64,000 bases of DNA from contig NZ_OEPZ01000001.1 in assembly GCF_900240315.1 (NCBI RefSeq), forward strand, positions 372,001 to 436,000, read 5' to 3'. Below, piece after piece: positions 7,368 to 15,952 of this stretch (the stretch's first letter is position 1; every line of letters begins with the position of its first letter). Below the pieces are notes generated by a model, which was given only the letters and a program-made list of their open reading frames with translations, had not been told where the DNA came from and did not search any database. The position numbers and the translations under genes were made by a program. Source of the stretch: Dorea phocaeensis. Lineage in GTDB: Bacteria > Bacillota > Clostridia > Lachnospirales > Lachnospiraceae.

Positions 7368-10300
7368 TTATTTATAGCCACCCTGTCTTCTTTTGCTCTT
7401 TTTGTATCCCGTTGTTGTCACAAAGCAAAGAAGCAGAACACCTAACGTATAAAGCAAGGCTGTTCCCAAGCCTCCTGTCTCAGGAAGAAGACTATCGAAC
7501 CAGTTTTTCTTATTGGTTACGGTAATGTTGTACTGATGATCTCCCTGATAGGTTACGGTTGTCTCGTAACCGTCAACCTTAGTTTCACTGATATGGTATG
7601 TATAGTGATATTTCTTCCCGTCCACACCTTCATGGTACGCAGTAAATTTCTCTCCGGAAAGAACCTTTTCCCATGTGTCTGAGGTCTGTGCATCCTCTTT
7701 TGTCAAAATCACTTCCTCTTTGAAGGTCTCGTCTTTGAAGGTCTCTCCATTCACCACATAACTTCTTGTGACATGGAAGATAACCTCATTCGGGCGGTCT
7801 TTCTCATCGTCCCCTTTCCAAACCTTCTTAATACGAAGCTCAATCAAATCCTTACAAGGATCCTGTACATCCGGTTCCGCTTCGCTTCCACCTGGTTCTG
7901 TCGGACTGCTTGCTGTGTTGTTCATCAGAACAGCCATTGCACCGTCTTCCTGATACACATTAACCGGTTCTTTCGCCGTACCATTTCCCATCAGTGCATC
8001 TTTTAAGTCTTTAAACTTAACGACCTTATTTTCGGTCATATGACGAATGGTATAGATGTTTTTCCATGAATCCCATTGATCATGCCTTTCCTCAAGGTGC
8101 GCTCCTGAACTTCCCAACAGATCATTATAAACCATATCCCCTTGTCGATATATCTGATAATAGTTTTCATCACCTTCAATTCCGACAATGTCGTTAAAAT
8201 CCCAATTCGATTTTAAACTTGCCTTTCCGGTAAATGGTCCTGTCAGATCTTTTGCTCCTCGGACAACATCGGCCAAAAACATTTTATTATTTCTAAATAA
8301 TCCTTCATTGTTCCAGCCAATAAATCCACCGGCAATGCCGTAGTCGCCTGTGCCGTTGGCATTGTTTCCGGCGCCGCCTCCATAGACGTCATAGCCCTCT
8401 TTCACACCCGTCACGGTACAGGAATCAATTCGTGTCCGATTCGCCTTAATCAGCGAAATATTGATTTCATTTTTCAGGCTTTCTTCATCGATCGTGCCGC
8501 CCTCAGAGCAGTTGATTTCTATCTTGCTGTCTCCGATATAGATGGTAGCAAGGCTCTTATCCTTTGCCAGACCGACTTTGATATCCAGTCCGAGAAGATT
8601 CAGAGCTACCAGTTCTCCGTCATACAGGGCGTTGATTTTTATAATACCCAGATCAATCTTAATGACATCACCTTTTTGTAAATCATCCAGCTGAAGAGCC
8701 TTTAATATCTGATTCACAGCCTGCACTAAATATTTGACCAAATCCGAATTCACTTTAATGTCTACAAGATATGCAAAATTCGTTTTTCCTGCATAGCCTC
8801 CGGCGATCTGGTTACTTGTTACCTGTTTTAATCCGGTAACCTCATTACCAGTCATTCTTCCCAAATCTGCATATCCGGTGAAGCCTCCGGCAATCTCTGA
8901 TTTATCTTGCTTATCTATCGTATTATCGCTGTGTACTGTAAATCCTTCTGTCACGCCTGAAACACTGCACCGATCCACATGTGAGCCAAAAATATCCATC
9001 ACGCCGGCGCCGGCGCTCAATAATTTCCCTAATGCGCCCAAATTATCCAGATCAACCGTACCGCTCTTTCCGAGATGTCCGATAAAACCTCCGGTATAAT
9101 TCATTCCGTTGACCTTGCGAAGATTTGTCACCTTGGAATCTTTGACAGAGCCGTTAAGCAATGCGCCGCCAAACCCACCGGCTGAGCCTGAGTAAACAGG
9201 GTCATTGACATATTCTGTCTTTTTACAGTCTCTTGCCCGTACCTCAAGTCCCGCCTCAGCTGCACCTGACACATCCGATGCATAGACAAAAGTTCGAAAG
9301 GCATCCAGTACACTTGTGCCGCCAAGTTTTAAAAGCTCTGCCAATATGTTTGTATTACCACCATCACTGACCTGCGCTACTGCAGATACGTCTGCCAGTC
9401 CAAAAAAGCCACCAACGTATTCTCCGCCTGTCACACTTCTGATATTCGACACATGAACACCGCTGTCTGGCGTGTTCATTTCTCCGATAACCGCGCCATT
9501 GATCTCTCCGGCAAAGCCGCCGGCCGCCTTTGCATAAGCGGTATTTCCTGAACCATTCGCATAAGCGCCGTTAACGATAATGCCCCACTTATCCCAGGCG
9601 TCAACATCTGCGCTGCGCACCGTTGAAATAGTTGTATTGAGTAAGGACAATAAATCACCCGGCGTCTTGATCAGGCTTTGAAGAAGTCCGCCAAGCAATC
9701 CGCTGCTTCCTGCTGTATCCAAAGCCGCCGCACTTGCCGGGTCAATCTGACCGGCAAAGCCTCCGATTGCTTTCGTACCTTCTACTTTTCTTAAGTTGGT
9801 CACGAAGCATCGCTTATTGTTCGGATCCTGTACAGCATCTGTTGCACCGTATGTACTTGCCTCAGACCAGTTGCCCCAAATCTGTCCGCCAAGCATATGA
9901 CCGACATAGCCTCCGGCGTAACCGACTTTTTCTATTTTCAAGGTAGAATCCTTCACCGGGATGCCTGTCGCTTTTACTGTCATCCCTGACTGGGAACCGG
10001 TAATATCCGAATTTCTTATGACCGGAACGAAAGTCTGCACAGCACTGATCGAGCCTGTAATATCCAATCCGATTAAGGAAACCTTTCCGACTTCTGCAAC
10101 GCCGCCGGTTTTCATTTCTCCGGCAAAGCCTCCGGCACTTGTGTAAGCACTGACAAACTTCGCATCCCACGCATGGGCATTGGTAACAACACCTGCTTTC
10201 ATGCGTCCTACATAGCCTCCGGCAACGCCCGCCTCCATATCCTGAGTTCCGACGTTCGTTCTTCCGGCTTTAACATTGTAGCCGTAAGCATATTGCTGAA

Positions 10301-13300
10301 TCAATGACTGTAGCTCTTCTTCTGTAGTAACCGGTGTGCTCGGGAACTGATCTCCGTAAACACCGTTGCTGCCCACTGCTTCTGCCCACTTGTTCCATGT
10401 ATCCATATCCACTTTTCTAAGCGGTCCGTAAACGGCTGTATTCGTTTCCGTTGGATAGACAGCCCCAAGAAGGCTTAACACATTGCTCGTCTTCAACAGA
10501 CCAAACAGAAGTTCTAAGTTTCCGGTTCCTGCTAAATCTGAAGTTTCCATCAATCCGGTAAAACCTCCGGCAAACTCGCCGCCGTATACAGAACGGATAC
10601 GGGCAGTAGCACATTCTTTGCCGCCTTCGGTGGCATTTCCTAAGATTCTTCCACCATGATTGTAGCCTACATAACCTCCGGCAAGCCCTCTCACACATTG
10701 GGTGTCAGTAAGTCCATCCGCACGAACCGCACCGCCGCAAGGCACACTGCTTGCCTGACTGTCTTCAATAATCGGAATGAAAGACTGTACCAAATTCGCA
10801 AGACTGTCTGTTACATTTAATAGTCCCTCTAAAATGCTGGCATCTTCTAATACGGATGCAACATTTCCCGGTTCCATAATACCCACATAGCCTCCGGCCG
10901 CCTCACGTCCAACGACATAGGCAAATAAATTCGCATCACTGTTTTTAATGATGGTGCCGGACATTTCTCCGATAAAGCCTCCGGCCTTTCCTAAACTATT
11001 ATTCTTATCATCACTTCCGTCTGCCAGTACGGAATAACCGCCCACACAGCCATTGACGTCAGAATTTTCAATGGTAGACGCCACTACGTTCAGCGCCTCT
11101 AAAAGATTCGTCAACTGGATATTGCCAAGAAGCTTTAATCCGCCGCCAACTGCCGCTGCCGAATCGATATCTACGCATCCTGCATAGCCTCCGGCGTATT
11201 TTCCACCTTTGACTGCATATTGTGACTTCTCTCCAAAATAGTTTTCGCCAATTGTAGATTCCAGACTGTCTTCCGGCGGAGTCACCTTCGTATGCTTCAA
11301 GGAAGTGACATCAGAATCTTTAATCTGCACACCGCCGCCATAGCCAAGATATCCTCCGGCATAGCTGTCTGTATCTGTAGCTTCCACAGTAAAGCCCTGC
11401 TTTTCTGATTTCACGCCTGCAGATTGAATGATCGGAATATAAACTTGCAGTACATTGAGCAACTGACCAATATCAAGGTTTAAAATTCCACCAAGCAGAT
11501 TCAATCCATCGGAGGAAGCTGTTGCCCCTGCGTCAACTTTCCCCGCAAATCCTCCGGCGTGAGATTCTCCCTTGACTTTCTCTAGTCCGAAGACAGCGTA
11601 AGCCTCTGTGCTTGTACTATTATCGACCTTACCGCTTTGCATTGCTCCGGCAAAGCCTCCGGCAAGTGTTCCCTCCACTTGTGGATTCTCTCCATTGGAT
11701 CGGAATGTTACCGTTGTATCTGTATATTTGGGAAGCAGATACGGAACTAAGCTTAATAAAGAATCCACTTCCAAAATACCCGGAAGCTTCAGTTTTCCGT
11801 CTTCATCCTCCTGTGCAAGTCCTGCCAGCCCTCCGGTATGAGATCGTCCCACAAAACCTCCAGCATAGCTACTTTTCGTTTGATTATGTTTTGCAGCAAC
11901 AGATTTTAAATTTCTGACATAGGAAGCTTCAACTACCGAGGCTACCGATTCTCCGATAAATCCTCCGGCTGTAAAAGCTTCGCCGTCTGTCAGCGCAGCC
12001 GTTCCATCGGAAAGGACTGTCAATCCAGTGTTCACGCCGACAATCTCACAATTCTTGATTGTAACCTGAACACCATTCGCCAACGATAACACGTTATTAA
12101 GCTTTACAAGTCCAAGTACGTCCAGTCCTCCGGCGGATACAAGGCTTGACGCCCCGGTTCTTCCGGCGAACCCTCCAGCATAGTTACCCGCCTGAATACT
12201 TTGAATGCCGTTTACCTTTACGCTGTCAGCCGTTCCTCCAAGCATCAGTCCACAAGCTCCAGCAGCATATTTTTCTGTTGCTGTCACCGTCCAATCGGTT
12301 CCCTCTGCAGAAATCTGCGACAGTTCAAATGGAATAAACTGCCCCACTCCAAGTGTTTTATTCACCACACCGATAGCATCCGCCGTCACAACGCTTCCGG
12401 CAATACCTCCGGCATATTTCTTTGCTTTTACCTGCTTTAGGCCTGTTATTGATGCTCCAAATGTAGTGCCTTGTGCATTGATTTTCACACCGTCACCCTG
12501 GCCAATAATGCCTCCGGCATAGGTTTCAGCACTTTCAATCACAAGTTTTTCTCCCTGTACGCTACAACCGTGTATTTCAGATGGTACTACACCTACCAGT
12601 GTCAAAAGTGTATTCCTTGCATCTGTATTTTCGGAAGACAGAACATTACCTAGCAATCCAGAAACAGACTCCAGTAAGTTTTCCTGTGTTTCTTTTCCTC
12701 CAAGCGTAGTACCAAATCCTATGGTTGCTCTTCCCGCAAAACCGCCTGCATACTTTTCTGAAACCACATTCTTAAGGTTAGACACGCTGGAATTGAGACT
12801 GACACTATTTGCCATAGCTCCGTTAAAGCCTCCAGCATATGAGTTGGCCTTAATTCCAATATTAGATCCCGTTACAGAGCAGCTTTCCTGTAGGGACTTT
12901 ACATCCGGACAGAACAGATCCACTCCAAGATTTTGCAGCGCTCCTTTGATAATGGCGTCTCTTTCCAGTCCTGCAAATCCACCAGCGCCTGCTTTCGCCT
13001 GTACCGCTCCAAGATCTGAAACAACAGAATTCTTAATCTCTGTTCCTGTTTGAATTCCTACAAAACCACCGTTATAGTCTTCAGCAGCATTTCCGATTGT
13101 TCCGTTATTCAATGCCACGCTGCAATTGGTAATTATCGGCTTGTGATACCCAGTCGGAATCAAATTCCCCAATGGGACGTCATTTTGCAATAACACGGTA
13201 ATCAAATCACCCAAGCCAACACCAGGTACAATATTTAAAAGAGTGGATAATATTTTTACAACATTTCCTAATATCCCCGATAAACCGTCGTAGGTTTCCA

Positions 13301-15407
13301 TACCTTCCGTAAATCCGACGAATCCGCCGGAGATTCCTTTTGCGCTGCTAACTGATGCCTGATCCACCGTACAGTTTTCGATACGGACATGGCCTACGAT
13401 TCTTCCAGCAAAACTTCCCGTAGCAAACAAATCCGGGCTATCCTTCTTCAATGTCAGAAGATCATGGATTACCTTATCTAGCCTTAAATCGCCAGGAAGT
13501 AGTATCTGGTCTAAGATGTCAAGAATTCCTCCTAATATCCCATCTAATAGTTTTAATACTCCATCTACCAGGGACTTTATGTCAGCGTCGACTTCCGTAG
13601 ACTTATTTGTCACACTGACCTGTTCTAGATGAATGTTTTTCACGACTGCCATTCCCGCTGATCCCAACGTATTCTCATCCAATTTATTGGAGATTGTTCC
13701 GAAGAATCCGATACCGCTTGTGGTTTCCATATTCAGCTTACCTGTCTGCTCCACATGAATATTTTTAATCGTCGGCGACACATCTGCCTGCATATTCAAG
13801 CAACCTTCCATCTTTCCCGAAAAATGGATTGGCGTCCAGTTATCGTCTTTTCCGTTGGAATATTCGCCCTGCAACAAGTCAATATCGCGGAAAATAATAT
13901 AGTTGGCATCCGGAGAATATTTTAGAGATTTTAATTCATCACTTACTTGTGATAAAGAAAGATAACTTTGAACGTTGGTTGCATTAAATTCCTTATCCAC
14001 AATAACAATATCATCTGTCCGCTCACCGATAAGGCCTGATAAAATCGGTCCCAATAGTGGTATATCAAACAAAGGGCCTAACAGTGCATGTAAAATGTCA
14101 CCAATCAGCTCTCCCAGTGGTCCAAGCAAGGCTCCAACTAATCCTTCTTTATCATATTCGATATTCATCAAACCTTCTGTTTTGTTTGTATTTTGTTCTG
14201 AAAAATAGATGAAGTCTTTTTGTTCAATTCCATTTTCTCCCAAAGACGAACCTTGTTTTAGATTAAAGTCAGCATCACCGGGATAATATGGGATATATGT
14301 TATTTTGTCATCCCACGGCCAAGGCAGGTCTACTATGGATTTCACATAGAGCATTGGAGTTACTTGCATATACTGATTGCCCTTTTCTTTTGGATCTGCA
14401 TCTTGTCCGATTGCTCTAAGCTGCCATTCATTTCCAATAAGTATATATGGCTCTCCTTCAACTTTGGTATAAACCTGACCAAGATACTCGCGTCCTCCAA
14501 GCTGTCCCTCATCCGCCTGAACCGTTGCTTCTTGCTTAATCTTCTCCGCCTCTAGCTCCGGCATCTGTTCCGTAAAGGACGGGCTTAACACATAATTATG
14601 CTCCTTACTGTATGTAAGATATTCCTGTGCTTCATCCAGACTCTCGCCTGCCGGTGTTCCATCTTTATACAGAAGCTGACCCATACCTACTTTTTCAGGA
14701 ATCATATCGCTTGACATCATCGGTTCTTCTGCAGAATTCTCGGAAGCGATCAGGCGAAGCTGATAATTATTATAGACATAGACGGTATCGCTTTCCTTCG
14801 CATATAAGACCGCATCCTCCGCAGGTGTTCCGGCAAAGCTTCCGGTAAAGCCTTCCGGCAGCGTCCATATGTTTTCTGACGGTAATGCAATTTCGTTCAT
14901 CAGCATATAATCTGCACCGGAAGAATAAGTGATCGTCTGCCCTTCTGCAAGAACTTCTTCCCCAGTGCCAAACTGCTCTTCATGCATGTCATAAGCTCGA
15001 ACTGCCAGCCCCGTACCAATGGACTGAAGCTGTCGGAGATTATAGATTTTAATCACACCGTTTTCATAAATCTCTGTAATATTTTTCGGCGCTCCCTGCG
15101 TCTGCTCCTGTGAAGCCGGATCCTGTGGAGCAATGGTTGACGAATCTGCTTCTGGAAATGCCTGTTCTGAGGGCGTTTGTTCCTCTTCGGATACGGTTGG
15201 ATTCGTCTCAGCTGCATCTGAAGATGGCTGCGTCTCCGATGGATCTGCTCCTTCTGTAACAACCGCTTCCGTTTGTTCCGAATATCCTTCCGACGATCCA
15301 ATTACAGTCTCGTGGGCAGATACTGCCATGGTCTGAAATAAAATAGAAAAAGCCAAAACCCAGGCAGTTCCTCTTTTCCAGATTTTACACGGAAATAATC
15401 GTTTCAT
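7368..15407 (-). CDS. giant Gly-rich-repeat LPETG surface protein, likely pilus tip adhesin
   Basis: A 2,679-residue wall-anchored protein, by position the tip or adhesive subunit of the pilus. The start is ATG 15407 behind AAGGA; a GTG at 15422 is the alternative. A signal peptide spans residues 1-30, then a Ser/Thr/Glu/Pro-rich linker (about 31-85). Three short modules with a QLR or QLQ core follow (IYNLRQLQSIG, NNYQLRLIA, GNEWQLRAIG). The bulk, about residues 690-2365, holds some 30 GLUG-like AGG(F/Y)xG turns separated by Leu-rich segments and S/N-x-V strand motifs, suggesting a long beta-solenoid. A Cna-B-like domain (IKKVWKGDDE to YHISETKVDGYETT) precedes LPETG at about 2641, a membrane segment and a basic tail. 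The ligand is unknown. Confidence 0.9.
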   Translation of the reverse strand: MKRLFPCKIWKRGTAWVLAFSILFQTMAVSAHETVIGSSEGYSEQTEAVVTEGADPSETQPSSDAAETNPTVSEEEQTPSEQAFPEADSSTIAPQDPASQEQTQGAPKNITEIYENGVIKIYNLRQLQSIGTGLAVRAYDMHEEQFGTGEEVLAEGQTITYSSGADYMLMNEIALPSENIWTLPEGFTGSFAGTPAEDAVLYAKESDTVYVYNNYQLRLIASENSAEEPMMSSDMIPEKVGMGQLLYKDGTPAGESLDEAQEYLTYSKEHNYVLSPSFTEQMPELEAEKIKQEATVQADEGQLGGREYLGQVYTKVEGEPYILIGNEWQLRAIGQDADPKEKGNQYMQVTPMLYVKSIVDLPWPWDDKITYIPYYPGDADFNLKQGSSLGENGIEQKDFIYFSEQNTNKTEGLMNIEYDKEGLVGALLGPLGELIGDILHALLGPLFDIPLLGPILSGLIGERTDDIVIVDKEFNATNVQSYLSLSQVSDELKSLKYSPDANYIIFRDIDLLQGEYSNGKDDNWTPIHFSGKMEGCLNMQADVSPTIKNIHVEQTGKLNMETTSGIGFFGTISNKLDENTLGSAGMAVVKNIHLEQVSVTNKSTEVDADIKSLVDGVLKLLDGILGGILDILDQILLPGDLRLDKVIHDLLTLKKDSPDLFATGSFAGRIVGHVRIENCTVDQASVSSAKGISGGFVGFTEGMETYDGLSGILGNVVKILSTLLNIVPGVGLGDLITVLLQNDVPLGNLIPTGYHKPIITNCSVALNNGTIGNAAEDYNGGFVGIQTGTEIKNSVVSDLGAVQAKAGAGGFAGLERDAIIKGALQNLGVDLFCPDVKSLQESCSVTGSNIGIKANSYAGGFNGAMANSVSLNSSVSNLKNVVSEKYAGGFAGRATIGFGTTLGGKETQENLLESVSGLLGNVLSSENTDARNTLLTLVGVVPSEIHGCSVQGEKLVIESAETYAGGIIGQGDGVKINAQGTTFGASITGLKQVKAKKYAGGIAGSVVTADAIGVVNKTLGVGQFIPFELSQISAEGTDWTVTATEKYAAGACGLMLGGTADSVKVNGIQSIQAGNYAGGFAGRTGASSLVSAGGLDVLGLVKLNNVLSLANGVQVTIKNCEIVGVNTGLTVLSDGTAALTDGEAFTAGGFIGESVASVVEASYVRNLKSVAAKHNQTKSSYAGGFVGRSHTGGLAGLAQEDEDGKLKLPGILEVDSLLSLVPYLLPKYTDTTVTFRSNGENPQVEGTLAGGFAGAMQSGKVDNSTSTEAYAVFGLEKVKGESHAGGFAGKVDAGATASSDGLNLLGGILNLDIGQLLNVLQVYIPIIQSAGVKSEKQGFTVEATDTDSYAGGYLGYGGGVQIKDSDVTSLKHTKVTPPEDSLESTIGENYFGEKSQYAVKGGKYAGGYAGCVDIDSAAAVGGGLKLLGNIQLTNLLEALNVVASTIENSDVNGCVGGYSVLADGSDDKNNSLGKAGGFIGEMSGTIIKNSDANLFAYVVGREAAGGYVGIMEPGNVASVLEDASILEGLLNVTDSLANLVQSFIPIIEDSQASSVPCGGAVRADGLTDTQCVRGLAGGYVGYNHGGRILGNATEGGKECATARIRSVYGGEFAGGFTGLMETSDLAGTGNLELLFGLLKTSNVLSLLGAVYPTETNTAVYGPLRKVDMDTWNKWAEAVGSNGVYGDQFPSTPVTTEEELQSLIQQYAYGYNVKAGRTNVGTQDMEAGVAGGYVGRMKAGVVTNAHAWDAKFVSAYTSAGGFAGEMKTGGVAEVGKVSLIGLDITGSISAVQTFVPVIRNSDITGSQSGMTVKATGIPVKDSTLKIEKVGYAGGYVGHMLGGQIWGNWSEASTYGATDAVQDPNNKRCFVTNLRKVEGTKAIGGFAGQIDPASAAALDTAGSSGLLGGLLQSLIKTPGDLLSLLNTTISTVRSADVDAWDKWGIIVNGAYANGSGNTAYAKAAGGFAGEINGAVIGEMNTPDSGVHVSNIRSVTGGEYVGGFFGLADVSAVAQVSDGGNTNILAELLKLGGTSVLDAFRTFVYASDVSGAAEAGLEVRARDCKKTEYVNDPVYSGSAGGFGGALLNGSVKDSKVTNLRKVNGMNYTGGFIGHLGKSGTVDLDNLGALGKLLSAGAGVMDIFGSHVDRCSVSGVTEGFTVHSDNTIDKQDKSEIAGGFTGYADLGRMTGNEVTGLKQVTSNQIAGGYAGKTNFAYLVDIKVNSDLVKYLVQAVNQILKALQLDDLQKGDVIKIDLGIIKINALYDGELVALNLLGLDIKVGLAKDKSLATIYIGDSKIEINCSEGGTIDEESLKNEINISLIKANRTRIDSCTVTGVKEGYDVYGGGAGNNANGTGDYGIAGGFIGWNNEGLFRNNKMFLADVVRGAKDLTGPFTGKASLKSNWDFNDIVGIEGDENYYQIYRQGDMVYNDLLGSSGAHLEERHDQWDSWKNIYTIRHMTENKVVKFKDLKDALMGNGTAKEPVNVYQEDGAMAVLMNNTASSPTEPGGSEAEPDVQDPCKDLIELRIKKVWKGDDEKDRPNEVIFHVTRSYVVNGETFKDETFKEEVILTKEDAQTSDTWEKVLSGEKFTAYHEGVDGKKYHYTYHISETKVDGYETTVTYQGDHQYNITVTNKKNWFDSLLPETGGLGTALLYTLGVLLLCFVTTTGYKKSKRRQGGYK
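8315..13345 (-). repeat. about 30 GLUG-like AGG(F/Y)xG coding repeats
   Basis: Inside the giant surface gene the motif GG(F/Y/I)xG recurs about every 50-60 codons, from SGGFVGFTEG to AGGFIGWNNEG. Most copies share the plus-strand core CCTCCGGC. Between copies lie Leu-rich stretches such as LLGGLLQSL and NVLSLLGAVYP and short N/S-x-V strands. The units have diverged in sequence, but the shared core could support recombination. Confidence 0.85.
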
Positions 15408-15426
15408 GTTCTTATCCTTCACTACT

Positions 15427-15675
15427 TTACTTTCCCTTTCCCTCTCGTTCCAAAATTTCCTTTAATGAAATACTGAAAAGATGTTGTTCCAATTTTTCTT
15501 GAATCTCTGCATAATATCTACGCACCGCACAAAAGTCTGCTGCATTTCTGCTGCATTTCGGCTGCATAGCGCATCCTCCTCCAAACATCGGTTTATTTTC
15601 GTGGTATTCTCCATAATGCGTATCACATCTCCCAGCGTAATCTCTTTTAACGTCTTGTTGAATTCAAATACCCAC
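15427..15675 (-). pseudogene. remnant of an Rrf2-family transcriptional regulator
   Basis: In one frame the minus strand reads KTLKEITLGDVIRIMENTTK followed by INRCLEEDALCSRNAAE, matching the segment after the winged helix of Rrf2 regulators. The continuation, CAVRRYYAEIQEKLEQ and SISLKEIL, is in another frame. The frame changes inside the 11-base repeat at 15535-15567. GGYLN, the end of a winged helix, is in a third frame just upstream, and the DNA-binding helix region is missing. So the gene is broken at two points and truncated at the N-terminus. A 46-codon frame (15427-15567) has GGAGGAGG seven bases before its ATG and could still be translated. Identification rests on motif recognition, not on a search. 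Confidence 0.68.
15535..15567 (-). repeat. three tandem 11-base units at the Rrf2-remnant frameshift
   Basis: On the minus strand: ATGCAGCCGAA, ATGCAGCAGAA, ATGCAGCAGAC. Losing one unit changes the frame so that CSRNAA runs straight into DFCAVRRYYAE, restoring the Cys-containing Rrf2 C-terminus. Confidence 0.85.
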
Positions 15676-15709
15676 CTGAGAGGTATTGTATTTCTTCACA
15701 CAACAAATG

Positions 15710-15729
15710 CCCGCATACAAAGATGCAGG
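15710..15729 (-). other. small hairpin in the pilus operon leader
   Basis: CCTGCAT and ATGCGGG pair (seven base pairs with one G-T) around the loop CTTTGT, about 45 bases after the predicted transcription start. ATTTGTTG follows, which is only weakly terminator-like. It could be an attenuator or simply leader structure. Confidence 0.4.
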
Positions 15730-15777
15730 TATTAAAAAATACTAACTACGGCGAATTTCTCTTTTTTCTATTTAATT

Positions 15778-15804
15778 ATTATACCCCTCACATTTTTTTG
15801 TCAA
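15778..15804 (-). promoter_or_regulatory. putative promoter of the pilus operon
   Basis: TTGACA (15799-15804) and TATAAT (15778-15783) on the minus strand, both perfect, but with a 15-base spacer, shorter than optimal. The leader to the ATG at 15407 would be about 365 bases and contains the Rrf2 remnant. A 14-codon frame with AAAGGAG (15772-15816) overlaps the promoter itself. Confidence 0.6.
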
Positions 15805-15871
15805 CCTTTTTGACATATTTTCTCCTTTTTTACAGATTTTTGCAAGAATATCAAAATTTCTTTCTATTAAA

Positions 15872-15904
15872 AAATCACCATACAGATAAACTGCATGGTG
15901 ATTT
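15872..15904 (-). terminator. intrinsic terminator of the symporter gene
   Basis: AAATCACCAT and ATGGTGATTT arms with a short inner loop, followed on the minus strand by a run of T residues. It lies about 50 bases after the stop at 15953 and insulates the pilus promoter. Confidence 0.85.
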
Positions 15905-15952
15905 CCGCTATCCCATTTAGGAACTTATAGAGCCCGCTTTTATTTTATTCCA

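Noticed and set aside
9862-10170. Minus-strand reading frames within the giant surface gene (also 9128-9325 and 10417-10698)
   Set aside because: They are out of frame with the large gene, Arg-rich or low-complexity, and lack a ribosome binding site. They mirror its repeated bases.
12205-12522. Plus-strand frames opposite the giant gene
   Set aside because: Pro/Ser/Ala-rich translations produced by the repeated CCTCCGGC core; no start signal and no similarity to known proteins.
8315-13345. Regular spacing of CCTCCGGC considered as a CRISPR-like or satellite array
   Set aside because: The copies are coding, diverged and always in the frame of GGFxG residues; no constant repeat/spacer structure and no cas genes.
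15481-15735. Plus-strand frame in the pilus leader
   Set aside because: It is the complement of the Rrf2 remnant and has no ribosome binding site.
15772-15816. 14-codon frame MSKRLTKKCEGYNN with AAAGGAG upstream, considered as the lost N-terminus of the Rrf2 gene
   Set aside because: The first residues resemble an Rrf2 start, but the frame overlaps the promoter and the sequence after it lacks the helix-turn-helix; too weak to call.
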